DNA of 64,000 nucleotides, taken from the NCBI GenBank assembly GCA_002722175.1, contig PBKU01000038.1, positions 1 to 64,000 of the forward strand, read 5' to 3'. The stretch's first letter is position 1. Every line of letters starts with the position of its first letter. The DNA comes from Magnetovibrio sp. (GTDB taxonomy: Bacteria > Pseudomonadota > Alphaproteobacteria > Rhodospirillales > Casp-alpha2). The notes under the pieces are model-generated. The model saw only the letters and a program-made list of their open reading frames with translations, ran no database searches and was not told where the DNA came from. Both the position numbers and the translations under genes were made by a program. Positions 8,332-17,060 of this stretch are shown piece by piece.

Positions 8332-9588
8332 TTATGGCATAAATCGGCTAACGTCAAACTTGGAAATATCTATATTTGGTTCTCGCCCCAATACAAGGGC
8401 GGCTATTAATTCCCCTGTTTTCGGGGCACAAGTTAAACCAATATGCTGATGTCCAAACGCGAAAAAGACATTTTCGTATTTGGGAGAGCGGCCGATAACT
8501 GGTAGGCTATCAGGCAAAGTGGGCCTATGACCCATCCATCGACTGGTATTATCTAACCTCAAACCCGGCAGTGCTTTTTGCCCTAATTTTTCAATCATTT
8601 TGGTACGTGACCAATTAGGCATAGCGTCAATAGACGCAAATTCCGAAGTGCCGGCTAAGCGCATTCCATCCGTCATGGACGTCATAACAAATTTCCCTCT
8701 TTCTAACAGAATAGTATTTGTCAACCGCACCCCAGGCTCCTTTACCATGACATGGTAGCCACGTTCACCGATTAACGGAACTGAAGATCCGAGTAGTTTT
8801 ACGAAATAGTTGGAAAAAGCTCCAGCGGCAATGACTAGACAGGATACATCAATAACAATATCATCACTTATCAGTCGACGCGGCCCAACTGGCCCAATTT
8901 CGATATCCCTAACGTGGCAGAATTTAAACTGCCCCCCCTCAGCCAAAAACACTTCATACAATGCCCGGACATAAGCTTCTGGGTCACGACACACTCCAGC
9001 ACCAGTAATCCCACGCATATGAGTAAACCGTGGCGAGAGCGCTGGTTCTATCTCGAAGACTTCAGGGCCTTTATATTCAACGATATTAGCGCCATATAGA
9101 CGTTTTAATTCCCAAACATAATTGTCGTTTATAAATGCTGCCTCACCATCATAAACGGATAGAAACATCCGACGTTCCAGAAAGCGCTCTGCGTCTGTGC
9201 CGCGAGCAAGTTTAAAGTGCTCTTCCTCAGAATTTAAGGTCAAAAAAGATAGGGCTTGAGCATTGCTGTCTACGATTCTCACTTTGCCGTTCAAAAAAAA
9301 CTTGAACAACCAGGGCATCAAGCTCGGTAAATCACGCCAACGGACAGATAATGGTCCCAATGGGTTAAACAGCATTTTTGGAATTGACTTATATATTCTT
9401 GGTGTGGAATGTGGCACGAAAGAACCACTTGCAAGGACACCGGCATTTCCACTTGAACAACCTGACCCTGGAAACCCCTTATCCACTAACAAAACTTTGT
9501 GACCGTCACGCAAAAGCTTGAGGGCGCAACATACGCCGACTACCCCAGCTCCCAAGATAGTTACGTGTTTTTGTTCAGTACTGACCAT
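8332..9588 (-). CDS. DadA-like FAD-dependent D-amino-acid dehydrogenase
   Basis: A 418-residue flavoprotein of the DAO/DadA family, expected to oxidise a D-amino acid (or related imino acid) to the 2-oxo acid and pass electrons to the quinone pool. The N-terminus has the dinucleotide fold ILGAGVVGVCCALKLLRDGHKV and SGCSSGNAG, typical of DadA; the C-terminus has GHRPTLPDSLPVIGRSPKYENVFFAFGHQHIGLT, the FAD/substrate closing motif. The frame could start at a TTG at 9630, but the ATG at 9588 gives the usual short leader before the FAD motif. It is divergent from the transhydrogenase gene, with a long inverted repeat between them. The substrate cannot be assigned from sequence. Confidence 0.85.
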   Translation of the reverse strand: MVSTEQKHVTILGAGVVGVCCALKLLRDGHKVLLVDKGFPGSGCSSGNAGVLASGSFVPHSTPRIYKSIPKMLFNPLGPLSVRWRDLPSLMPWLFKFFLNGKVRIVDSNAQALSFLTLNSEEEHFKLARGTDAERFLERRMFLSVYDGEAAFINDNYVWELKRLYGANIVEYKGPEVFEIEPALSPRFTHMRGITGAGVCRDPEAYVRALYEVFLAEGGQFKFCHVRDIEIGPVGPRRLISDDIVIDVSCLVIAAGAFSNYFVKLLGSSVPLIGERGYHVMVKEPGVRLTNTILLERGKFVMTSMTDGMRLAGTSEFASIDAMPNWSRTKMIEKLGQKALPGLRLDNTSRWMGHRPTLPDSLPVIGRSPKYENVFFAFGHQHIGLTCAPKTGELIAALVLGREPNIDISKFDVSRFMP

Positions 9589-9667
9589 TTGCGTTCGCAA
9601 GAAGTAATTAGTAAATTTCTCAAGATCCAATTAAGCATTGATAGACAACTGTAAAGTCAATAACTTA

Positions 9668-9702
9668 TAGAACAGCCAAATATTTCAACTGATGCTGTTC
9701 TA
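9668..9702. promoter_or_regulatory. Inverted repeat in the divergent dadA-like/HOT promoter
   Basis: TAGAACAGC (9668-9676) and GCTGTTCTA (9694-9702) are exact 9-bp inverted copies separated by 17 bases. Centre-to-centre spacing is 26 bp. It lies 39 bases before the + strand ATG and about 80 bases before the minus-strand one, a good place for a shared operator. The regulator is unknown. Confidence 0.5.
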
Positions 9703-9740
9703 ACCTGCGCAACCTCTTAACATAACTGAAAAGGCTGGAA

Positions 9741-11048
9741 ATGATACTAGACAATTACTATACCGCAAGCCAAGGTAATGATAAGGTTTTCCACCTAAAC
9801 CCTCCAAAAATAAAATTCGGCAGAGGAGCGCTTCGTGAGCTTGGATTTGAAGCCAGAGCTTTAGGAATGAGCAAAATCGCTCTTTTTACGGATCCCCAAA
9901 TAGTAAATCTACAACCAGTAGCAATCGCTAGGGATTCCTTGGAAGCACAAGAAATTGATGTCACAATTTACTCAGATGTGGAAGTTGAGCCTACCGATCG
10001 GTCTCTTGAGGCTGCGATAGACTTTGCACAAACCAAAATATTTGATGGATATATCTCAGTGGGTGGAGGATCCGTAATAGATACAACAAAGGCCGCCAAC
10101 CTTTATGTGACATACCCGGCAGACCTCCTCGATTATGTTAATGCACCAGTAGGGAAAGCTATCTCTGTTCCAGGCCCGTTAAAGCCTCATATAGCGTGTC
10201 CAACTACTTTTGGTACTGCAAGTGAATGCACTGGAATGGCAATTTTTGATCTTCTCAAACAGCAGTTGAAAACAGGAATTGCCAGTATGTATCTGCGCCC
10301 AAGCTTAGGGATTGTTGATCCAGAGTCGTTAAAAACACTTCCGTCCGAGGTTGTTGCCGCAAATGGGTTTGATGTTTTCAGTCACGCTGTCGAATCACTT
10401 ACATGCAAGCCATTTACGGGACGAGTCTCTCCATCAGATCCGTCCCAACGCCCAATCTATCAAGGCGCTAATCCATACAGTGATATATCCTGCATCGAGG
10501 CGATTAAACTGATAGGTTCAAATTTGGTTAGAGCAGTAAATGATCGTGAAGACGATAGTTTAAACGATGCGCTTTCTTTTTCAGGGGTTCTAGCGGGTAT
10601 TGGGTTTGGAAATGCGGGCTGCCATATACCCCATGCTATGTCTTATGCTGTGGCAGGTCTAGTTAACGACTACAAACCAACTGGTTGGAAAACCAACCAT
10701 CCATTAGTCCCACATGGCTCATCAGTAATTGTTAATGCGCCTGCTGTTTTTCGTTTTACTGGACCTGCTTGCCCTGAAAGACACCTAGAAGCTGCAAAAG
10801 CAATGGGTGCAGATGTTTCCGAAACGGAATCAAGTAACGGAGGACAAATCTTGGCGGACCAAGTCATCAACATGATGAAGGAGACAAATATGCCGTCTGG
10901 GATTAGCTCAATTGGATATAACACTATGGACATTGAAGCTCTTACAGACCGAACCTGGGCCCAACAACGATTGCTTGTAAATTCACCTCTGCAAGTAGAA
11001 AAGTCTGATATCCGGGAACTTTTTAAAATGGCAATGAGTTATTTCTGA
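9741..11048 (+). CDS. Hydroxyacid-oxoacid transhydrogenase (ADHFE1-type iron ADH)
   Basis: A 435-residue iron-containing alcohol dehydrogenase of the ADHFE1/HOT subfamily, which couples 4-hydroxybutyrate oxidation to succinate semialdehyde with reduction of 2-oxoglutarate to D-2-hydroxyglutarate without free NAD. Visible features: nucleotide loop GGGSVID (108-114), metal ligands in GFDVFSHAVES (Asp211, His215), NAGCHIPHAMSYAVAGLV (His295/His298) and VPHGSSVIVNAP (His325). The insert RPIYQGANPYSDI after the first ligand pair is diagnostic of HOT and absent from ordinary class III ADHs. ATG at 9741 follows GGCTGGAA. It stands alone, divergent from the DadA-like gene. Family is firm; physiological substrate is inferred. 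Confidence 0.88.
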   Translation: MILDNYYTASQGNDKVFHLNPPKIKFGRGALRELGFEARALGMSKIALFTDPQIVNLQPVAIARDSLEAQEIDVTIYSDVEVEPTDRSLEAAIDFAQTKIFDGYISVGGGSVIDTTKAANLYVTYPADLLDYVNAPVGKAISVPGPLKPHIACPTTFGTASECTGMAIFDLLKQQLKTGIASMYLRPSLGIVDPESLKTLPSEVVAANGFDVFSHAVESLTCKPFTGRVSPSDPSQRPIYQGANPYSDISCIEAIKLIGSNLVRAVNDREDDSLNDALSFSGVLAGIGFGNAGCHIPHAMSYAVAGLVNDYKPTGWKTNHPLVPHGSSVIVNAPAVFRFTGPACPERHLEAAKAMGADVSETESSNGGQILADQVINMMKETNMPSGISSIGYNTMDIEALTDRTWAQQRLLVNSPLQVEKSDIRELFKMAMSYF

Positions 11049-11177
11049 CAGAACCACCTAAAAAGTCTCTTTATTGTTATAATCTCACTACCTAGTATTC
11101 TGTTTCTTCTGCACCATGCATACTAATGAATACTGCAAAAAAAGTAATTACCGTTCTTTCCTATCGTAAACTAAATG

Positions 11178-11194
11178 CATAGCGAAAGGCTATG
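11178..11194 (-). terminator. Hairpin at the end of the suy/Ldh2 operon
   Basis: CATAGC (11178-11183) and GCTATG (11189-11194) form a perfect 6-bp stem around GAAAG and overlap the stop codon of the Ldh2 gene. On the minus strand only a short T-containing tract follows (CATTTAGTTT), so termination is plausible but weak. It lies between convergent genes. Confidence 0.4.
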
Positions 11195-12188
11195 GAAGCC
11201 GTTTCTTTAGTGATTCCGCAAGATGTTTCGGTATGTCAATGCTTTCCGATTTACTTTTCTTTCGTGATTCAAAACGTCTTTCTCCAGGCAACCGAGCTCC
11301 TGGTTGGTCAGAGATTGCTTTGCACAACATCTCAGTCCGGTTAAAGAATGAGTTTTCTGAAAACGGTTTTGGATCAAACACCAAAAAAAACTGGCCTATG
11401 TTTGGCGGATCACCCTCAGCTGAAAAAAATGAACTCGCTTGAAAACCAAAATTAGAGCCTGTTATACCAGCGGTCATCAGTTCAACCATTAGTGCTAATG
11501 CTGCCCCTTTAGCCTCTCCAATTGGCAAAAGTGCCCCTAAGAGGGCTGCATTGGGATCTTGAACACATTGCCCGTCCGAGTTTACTGCCCAACCCAAAGG
11601 AATCTGTTCCCCCTTCTCCGCTGCTAGCGTGATACGGCTGCGTGGAACTTTACTTAACGACAAATCAATTACAATAGGAGGAGCTCCTTTTCGGGGGCAT
11701 GCAAATGCAATTGGATTAGTCCCGAACAACGCACGATTCCCCCCCCAAGGGGCAATAGCGGCCGGTGAATTTGTAAAACCCATTGCCACAAGCCCAAGCT
11801 CAGCAAATCGCTCCACGTGGTACCCCAAAACTCCAGCATGATGTGAGTTCGAAATCGCAATACCAATAATACTGCTCTCCTTCGAGATATTTTCACATAC
11901 TCCTAAAGCAGCATCTATTGCTGGATACGCAAATCCAGACTTTGCATCAACTCTAATCGCTCCGGTCGCTGGAAATTCTTCAACCGGGGTCGCAAAACCG
12001 TCCACTTTACCCGACAACGCCTGGTCGCAATAGCCAGGGAGACGTAATAGCCCATGGGACGATATTCCATCAGCTTCTGCCGCAATCAATGCATTTGCAA
12101 CCGATATAGAGTTCACTCTTGAAACACGGGAATTTTCAAGAACTTGCACTGCGAGCTGCCGTAAAGTCTCAAGGTTAAATTTAGGCAT
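11190..12188 (-). CDS. Ldh2/MDH2-family dehydrogenase, possible (R)-sulfolactate dehydrogenase
   Basis: A 332-residue NAD(P)-dependent 2-hydroxyacid dehydrogenase of the Ldh2 (malate/L-lactate) fold. Features are ANALIAAEADGISSHGLLRLPGYC at the N-terminus (the SSHG segment carries the catalytic His), SHHAGVLGYHVER, and the coenzyme region NSPAAIAPWGGNRALFGTNPIAFACP; GEAKGAALALMVELM closes the active site. It is the last gene of a suyA-suyB-ldh2 operon, 71 bases after suyB. The known (R)-sulfolactate dehydrogenase ComC belongs to this family and accompanies suyAB in several sulfolactate users, so ComC is the most likely role. Other family roles (ureidoglycolate, malate, piperideine-2-carboxylate) remain possible. 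ATG at 12188. Confidence 0.75.
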   Translation of the reverse strand: MPKFNLETLRQLAVQVLENSRVSRVNSISVANALIAAEADGISSHGLLRLPGYCDQALSGKVDGFATPVEEFPATGAIRVDAKSGFAYPAIDAALGVCENISKESSIIGIAISNSHHAGVLGYHVERFAELGLVAMGFTNSPAAIAPWGGNRALFGTNPIAFACPRKGAPPIVIDLSLSKVPRSRITLAAEKGEQIPLGWAVNSDGQCVQDPNAALLGALLPIGEAKGAALALMVELMTAGITGSNFGFQASSFFSAEGDPPNIGQFFLVFDPKPFSENSFFNRTEMLCKAISDQPGARLPGERRFESRKKSKSESIDIPKHLAESLKKRLP

Positions 12189-12259
12189 GGCTCAGATAGC
12201 TTCTTATTTCTTTTTGGCTGCGCTTGATAAAGTCAATTAACAGGAAAGGCCAATAACAA

Positions 12260-13633
12260 CTAGGCACTTCTATACAATTTTGTCAGCACAAATTCACGAT
12301 GACCAAGTGCTTCTGCTGCTGTCAAACGGCCATTGCACGTTCGAATACAGATATCAATCAGGGCGTTTCCTGCCTGATTAAAATTCATTTCGCGTCGGAG
12401 GATTCCCGAAACATCAAGGTCAAGATGTTCAGGCATTGTTCTTACAGTACGAGGATTTGCGCTAAGCTTAATTACCGGTTCGATAGGGTTTCCGATTATA
12501 TTTCCTTGACCGGTTGGAAATAAGTGCACCACAAAGCCCGCCGCCGCTTGCAGGGTAACACATTCTGCTGCTGCTGAGGATGTATCCATAAAATATAAAC
12601 CTGGACCCTTTTTGGGCTTCTCTGCTGGCTCTAAAACATCGATATATTTGGCCTTTTCTCCAATCTTTTCTAAATTACCAAAAGCTTTTTCCTCAATAGT
12701 AGTAAGTCCCCCTTCTATGTTACCTTTTGTTGGTTGGCTTTCGGAAAGGTCAGAAGTTTTGAAAGGCTCAATTACTTCATCCATATACGCCTGCCATGTC
12801 TTAAGGAATTTTTTACCAATTGCAGGGGTTTTCCCACGCGTGGCACATACCATTTCGGCTCCTGTAATTTCAGATGTTTCTCCAAAACATGTGGTTGACC
12901 CCCAAGAATCCATTTTATCGATAAAATTGCCTACTGTAGGGTTTGAAGCTAACCCTGACGTAGTATCGGATTCACCGCACTTAACCGAAACCCATAGCTC
13001 ATCAACTGGGCATTCTTCTCTTTGAAGCTCTGATGACCAATGTAAAAATTCTTTCGCCTGTCTGCTAGCTGCTTCTATAACTTTGTGGTCACCATTACGC
13101 TCAATTGCAAAACCAGCAACTGGTTTGCCAGTCCTAGCAATCCCATCCACAACCTTCTGAGTCCAGCCTGGTTCAATCCCAATTACGACAACCGCGGAAA
13201 CATTTGGATTTGCTCCAGTCCCAATGAGAGTGCGAAAATGCAAATCTAGGTCCTCACCAAACTGAAGCCGGCCGTACGGGTGGGGCAATGCCATGGTACC
13301 CTTAATATTGTTTTCGACCGCTTCACATGCTGCATTTGAAAGATCATCGAGCGGAAGGATTATCACATGATTACGAATCCCTACACGGCCATTTTGCCGA
13401 CGGTACCCGAAGAACGTTGGTTTTCCCGCTTGCCTTTTCTTGTGCTTTGGAGAAAGAACCTGTAATGGAGCCTGGTCTACATAAACGGGTACCTTGGCAG
13501 CAGGTTTCTGGAATTTTTTTTCTTGCCACCTTACCCGTGAGCCAGAGCTTTTTTCCTTTGCGTGAACAACGCTGGTTTTGTTATTTTTTGCTGCTTTAGG
13601 AGCTAGGTGTCTTTTTGATCTTTTATTGGCCAT
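12260..13633 (-). CDS. suyB: SuyB, (2R)-sulfolactate sulfo-lyase large subunit (UxaA family)
   Basis: A 457-residue UxaA/altronate-dehydratase-family protein. From residue 74 onward it matches my memory of SuyB closely: [87 protein letters not shown], and the end [12 protein letters not shown]. SuyAB cleaves (R)-3-sulfolactate to pyruvate and sulfite in the cytoplasm. A GTG exists at 13642, but the ATG at 13633 is two bases after the suyA stop and is preceded by AGGTGG, so it is used. Odd: residues 1-72 are a basic tail (20 Lys/Arg, 3 acidic) that I do not associate with the family, whose usual length is near 390. An altronate/galactarate dehydratase is the alternative, less likely given the small SuyA partner. 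Confidence 0.82.
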   Translation of the reverse strand: MANKRSKRHLAPKAAKNNKTSVVHAKEKSSGSRVRWQEKKFQKPAAKVPVYVDQAPLQVLSPKHKKRQAGKPTFFGYRRQNGRVGIRNHVIILPLDDLSNAACEAVENNIKGTMALPHPYGRLQFGEDLDLHFRTLIGTGANPNVSAVVVIGIEPGWTQKVVDGIARTGKPVAGFAIERNGDHKVIEAASRQAKEFLHWSSELQREECPVDELWVSVKCGESDTTSGLASNPTVGNFIDKMDSWGSTTCFGETSEITGAEMVCATRGKTPAIGKKFLKTWQAYMDEVIEPFKTSDLSESQPTKGNIEGGLTTIEEKAFGNLEKIGEKAKYIDVLEPAEKPKKGPGLYFMDTSSAAAECVTLQAAAGFVVHLFPTGQGNIIGNPIEPVIKLSANPRTVRTMPEHLDLDVSGILRREMNFNQAGNALIDICIRTCNGRLTAAEALGHREFVLTKLYRSA

Positions 13634-13635
13634 GG

Positions 13636-13923
13636 CTACCACCTTTTTGTTTTGACATTTTGAACATGAACATGGCCACCCTTGAAAATCCTTGATACGG
13701 CCTTTCCAATGTCATGGCCATATTTTAAAATAGTAGCCCCCTTACTTATATCTTTAAGAGCAATTTTATGACCCAGTGGAATAGCATTTATTGATTTTAT
13801 TTTGATAGTTCTATCCCCATCCATAACCCACCCAGTGAGGGGTTGCCCCTTCTTTATTCCCTCAACAACAACAACTCCAACCGTATCAGTTCTTCCATGA
13901 ACTAAAAAATCTGGTGCAGACAA
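13636..13923 (-). CDS. suyA: SuyA, (2R)-sulfolactate sulfo-lyase small subunit (SAF domain)
   Basis: A 95-residue SAF-domain protein, the size of stand-alone SuyA. It reads [20 protein letters not shown], then [26 protein letters not shown] and ends [14 protein letters not shown]; the PxGHK and HVHVxNxxTxRW motifs are those of the UxaA N-terminal domain and of SuyA. With SuyB it forms the sulfo-lyase. The start is TTG at 13923 with AGGGG eight bases upstream; no in-frame ATG is near. It is the first gene of the operon, and its promoter region carries a long inverted repeat (14048-14068). Confidence 0.83.
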   Translation of the reverse strand: MSAPDFLVHGRTDTVGVVVVEGIKKGQPLTGWVMDGDRTIKIKSINAIPLGHKIALKDISKGATILKYGHDIGKAVSRIFKGGHVHVQNVKTKRW

Positions 13924-14230
13924 TAACTTATCCCCTCTTTTTATATCTATTACTAATATTGAGCTCAGAAATACCTCTGCCTACATTCTATTTCTTCTCC
14001 CTATCTAGCCCAAGTCAAGAAATTACTGTATTTTTTTTTTAAACAACAGATAGTATATCGTACTATCTCTATATAATCAGAATGAAAAATATTTACATCT
14101 TACAATACCCAAAATAGTTGCTCGCTTGAGATTTTTTTGTAAATTTGCTGATTTCAAGATTAGATTCAGTTTGAGTGTTTTTCAATTTGGTACCCAACTT
14201 TGAAAATACAAATAAATTTAAGGGGGGCTA
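13924..14230. promoter_or_regulatory. Divergent suyA/GST control region with inverted repeat
   Basis: A 307-base AT-rich region without genes. AGATAGTA (14048-14055) and TACTATCT (14061-14068) are exact 8-bp inverted arms separated by five bases. On the + strand a perfect TATAAT follows at 14072-14077, so a protein bound to the repeat would cover the -35 region. A T12 run precedes it at about 14029-14040. The GST gene has a strong AGGGGGG ribosome site at 14221-14227. Confidence 0.5.
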
Positions 14231-14851
14231 ATGTTGACCATTTTAGGACGCAATAATTCAATTAATGTTCAGAAAGTTATGTGGACGTGTTCAGAGATTG
14301 GGTGCCAGACCGAGCGCCGGGACATTAGCGGTGAGTTTGGCGGAAACAATACACCAGAGTACTTGAAGAAAAACCCTACAGGTCAAATACCCACTCTTAT
14401 TGATGGCAAATACATACTCTGGGAATCGAACACAATAGTACGTTATATCTCAGACACTTACGGGGATACACCCTGGCAACCAAAAGATAAGAAAATATGT
14501 TTCTTAGGCCACCAATGGATGGATTTCTACATAGCTTCATTGCATCCTGCGATGACAACAATTTTTTGGCAGTTAATCAGAACGCCAATTGAAAAAAGAA
14601 ACGAATCAGCGATCCAACATGCACATAAAAAAGCAACGATACTCTGGGGTTTGGTAAATGAGCACTTACGCAAAAATAGTTTTATTCTAGGACCCCATGT
14701 CACCTTTAGTGACGTCCCAATGGGTTGTGCAGTTTATCGTTGGTACAATTTAGATATTAAGCGGGCGAACTATTACCATCTGGAATCCTGGTATGACCGC
14801 CTATCAAAAAGACACCCATATCAAGAAAATGTCATGCTTCCCCTTACCTGA
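14231..14851 (+). CDS. Glutathione S-transferase family protein
   Basis: A 206-residue GST with the thioredoxin-like N-terminal domain (MLTILGRNNSINVQKVMWTC, then NPTGQIPTLIDG with the cis-Pro that contacts glutathione, and LWESNTIVRYISDTYG, whose ES pair binds the gamma-glutamyl group) and an all-helical C-terminal domain from about residue 90. This bacterial subfamily (GRxxSxNVQKV) is broad and its substrates are mostly unknown. ATG at 14231 has AGGGGGG just upstream. The next gene, a crotonase, follows after 73 bases on the same strand and may be co-transcribed. No sulfur-specific role can be claimed despite the suy neighbours. Confidence 0.88.
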   Translation: MLTILGRNNSINVQKVMWTCSEIGCQTERRDISGEFGGNNTPEYLKKNPTGQIPTLIDGKYILWESNTIVRYISDTYGDTPWQPKDKKICFLGHQWMDFYIASLHPAMTTIFWQLIRTPIEKRNESAIQHAHKKATILWGLVNEHLRKNSFILGPHVTFSDVPMGCAVYRWYNLDIKRANYYHLESWYDRLSKRHPYQENVMLPLT

Positions 14852-14924
14852 AAGATTTATAAAACTAAAATTTTAGCAATTAGTCCTGCCCCCACGTTTC
14901 CCAGACCTATAAAGGAATTTTTCA

Positions 14925-15734
14925 ATGGCATCCAACAAAGACTTGAAAATCACATCCCAATTGATTGTTGAAAAGAAAGATAACTTAGGCCAGATCAATC
15001 TTAATAATCAAGCTAAACGGAACGCAATGACTTTTGAAATGTGGCGGGACCTTCCTAAAGTGTTAAGTGATTTTGACAATGACAATACAATACGCTGCAT
15101 TCTGTTGGCTGGCGCGGGCGGAAAGGCATTCTGCTCAGGCGCTGACATATCCCAATTTGAGCAAAATCGTTCATCCGAACAAGGTATTGTTAAATATAAT
15201 CTGGCTGTGGAAAATGCTCTCTCTAGTCTCCAATCAATTAAGAAACCAACAATTGCCATGATTGAAGGTCCTTGTGTGGGTGGTGGTGTCGGCCTGGCAA
15301 TTGCCTGCGATTTACGTATTGCAAATGATGTTTCTATATTTGCAGTTCCAGCGGCAAAACTTGGTCTTGGATATCGAATAGATGGATTAATTCCGCTGGT
15401 TAATATTGTTGGACCATCTTTTGCAAAGGAAATATTTTATACGGCCAGGCGCTTTAACGCACAAGAAGCACTTTCTATGGGGCTTGTTAACAGAGTTCTA
15501 CCAAATTCTGTGTTAACTGATTTTGTTAAGCGATATACTAAGAAGATTTGTGAAAATGCACCCCTGACAATCAAAGCTGTAAAGGTTTGTGTTGGGGAAG
15601 CTTTAAAAGACAGAAATGATCGAGACCTCGCACTATGCAAAGTTGTTGTTGACGACTGCTTTAGAAGTGAAGACTACAAAGAAGGTCGGACCGCATTCAT
15701 GGAAAAAAGGACACCGGACTTCCGGGGAACCTAA
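14925..15734 (+). CDS. Enoyl-CoA hydratase/isomerase family protein lacking both catalytic Glu
   Basis: A 269-residue crotonase-fold protein. The oxyanion-hole segments are clear: AFCSGADISQFEQ and GPCVGGGVGLAIACDLRIA. The first catalytic Glu of true hydratases (GGGxELA) is Gly here, and the second (PE before IG) is Ala in VPAAKLGLGYR. It is therefore unlikely to hydrate crotonyl-CoA; other crotonase chemistry (isomerase, hydrolase, decarboxylase) is possible and cannot be named. ATG at 14925 follows AAGGAA. It lies downstream of the GST gene on the same strand and faces the organic-acid module convergently. Confidence 0.82.
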   Translation: MASNKDLKITSQLIVEKKDNLGQINLNNQAKRNAMTFEMWRDLPKVLSDFDNDNTIRCILLAGAGGKAFCSGADISQFEQNRSSEQGIVKYNLAVENALSSLQSIKKPTIAMIEGPCVGGGVGLAIACDLRIANDVSIFAVPAAKLGLGYRIDGLIPLVNIVGPSFAKEIFYTARRFNAQEALSMGLVNRVLPNSVLTDFVKRYTKKICENAPLTIKAVKVCVGEALKDRNDRDLALCKVVVDDCFRSEDYKEGRTAFMEKRTPDFRGT

Positions 15735-15876
15735 TGTTAGATATGTTACACTACTTTATTAGTTGAAAGCATAGCTAATTAACAAACAGCAAAACTTTTC
15801 CGTTAACTAGGATAAAACCCAAAAATGCAGAAGAACTAGAAACGCAAAATACAGTTATCAACTCAAATTTTTCCAA

Positions 15877-15895
15877 AACTAGGCTCTATCTAGTT
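15877..15895 (-). terminator. Hairpin at the 3' end of the organic-acid operon
   Basis: AACTAG (15877-15882) and CTAGTT (15890-15895) form a 6-bp stem around a 7-base loop over the stop codon of the dehydrogenase gene. On the minus strand it is followed by TTGGAAAAATTTG, only partly U-rich. Weak intrinsic terminator candidate. Confidence 0.33.
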
Positions 15896-16953
15896 AAAAT
15901 ATTAGAAACAGCTTCACAGAATTTGTCTGTTGTACCGCTACCTCCGAGGTCTTGAGTTCTAATCAAAGGATCAGACAAAGCTCTAGCCAGTGCACTTTCT
16001 AGCGCTATACCGGCCTCCTTTAAGACCGGTTTATTGTCGCGTTTATCAATCCACATTAATAGTAATGCGACTGAACTCATCAAAGCAGAAGGATTAGCGA
16101 TATTCTGGCCAGCAATATCAGGAGCCGCTCCATGCGCAGCTTGAGCAACAATGTATTTTTCCCCTGCATTTACCGAGCCCCCAAGTCCAAGTCCACCTGA
16201 CAGTTCGGCAGCTTCGTCGGACAAAATATCACCATACATATTAGTCGTTACAATCACATCAAAACGTTCTGGGGTCCTTATCAAATGAGCCGCCATTGCA
16301 TCGACTAGTTCCTCTTCTAGGATCACATCTGGATATTGCTCAGCGACTTCGCGAACGCAATTAAGAAAAAGTCCATCAGAAACTTTAAGTACATTCGCCT
16401 TATGTACAACTGTAACTTTCCGCCTTCTGATCATTGCAAGCTCAAATGCATTTTCAGCGATACGGATAGACCCTTCCCTGCTAATTTTACGAACTGAAAG
16501 CGCTAAATGTTCGGTCGGCATAAACTCACCCAAACCAAAATACATATTCCTATCAGCATAAAATCCTTCTGTATTTTCCCTGACTATGACAAGGTTCATT
16601 TCTTTTGCTGTAGATGGTACGTTTGGGTAAACACGACTTGGTCTAATATTGGCGAATAGATCAAGAGACTTCCGCATATAAGCAGATGGGTTTACACCGC
16701 CCTCATCAACTGACGGATAAGCATAGGTATCAACTGGCCCCATAATAATCCCATCAACTTCCCGACAAGCATCCAGAATTTCTCTAGAAATGGAAGCTCC
16801 TTGATGGCCAATTGCTTTCAGTCCAATTTCATGTTCATGCAAAACCAATCCCAAATCATACATACGATCCAACGCATTAAGAACATTTAATGTCGCCGTC
16901 ATTATTTCCGGACCAATACCATCTCCCTGCATATAGGCAAGTTTAAGACTCAT
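15886..16953 (-). CDS. Isocitrate/isopropylmalate-family beta-decarboxylating dehydrogenase
   Basis: A 355-residue NAD(P)-dependent oxidative decarboxylase of 3-substituted malates. Family marks: GDGIGPEIM at the N-terminus, RKSLDLFANIRPSR (substrate Arg residues), VIVRENTEGFYA, the Lys of HKANVLK, and metal-binding Asp in DVIVTTNMYGDILSDEAA. ENTEG is found in isocitrate and homoisocitrate types, whereas LeuB has E-L-T-G-G, so a tricarboxylate or other acidic side chain is more likely than isopropylmalate. ATG at 16953 follows AAGGAA. It is the last gene of the minus-strand module, downstream of LeuC/LeuD-like subunits, so it probably acts on the product of that hydro-lyase. Substrate not identifiable. 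Confidence 0.82.
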   Translation of the reverse strand: MSLKLAYMQGDGIGPEIMTATLNVLNALDRMYDLGLVLHEHEIGLKAIGHQGASISREILDACREVDGIIMGPVDTYAYPSVDEGGVNPSAYMRKSLDLFANIRPSRVYPNVPSTAKEMNLVIVRENTEGFYADRNMYFGLGEFMPTEHLALSVRKISREGSIRIAENAFELAMIRRRKVTVVHKANVLKVSDGLFLNCVREVAEQYPDVILEEELVDAMAAHLIRTPERFDVIVTTNMYGDILSDEAAELSGGLGLGGSVNAGEKYIVAQAAHGAAPDIAGQNIANPSALMSSVALLLMWIDKRDNKPVLKEAGIALESALARALSDPLIRTQDLGGSGTTDKFCEAVSNILTR

Positions 16954-17060
16954 TATTGCGTTTCCTTAAAACTGTTGCCTAAATATTTTAACTAGGCTGT
17001 CGCGATAAATTTTTGTCTCAAATAATATAGCTTAGTTTTAATCATTTCCTTAACCGCACA

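Noticed and set aside
12612-13025. 137-codon open frame on the + strand inside suyB
   Set aside because: It is antisense to a well-conserved enzyme, has no recognisable motif or ribosome site, and its composition follows the opposite frame.
14865-14876. CTAAAATTTTAG palindrome between the GST and crotonase genes
   Set aside because: A 12-bp A/T-rich palindrome is expected by chance in this composition and it has no supporting context.
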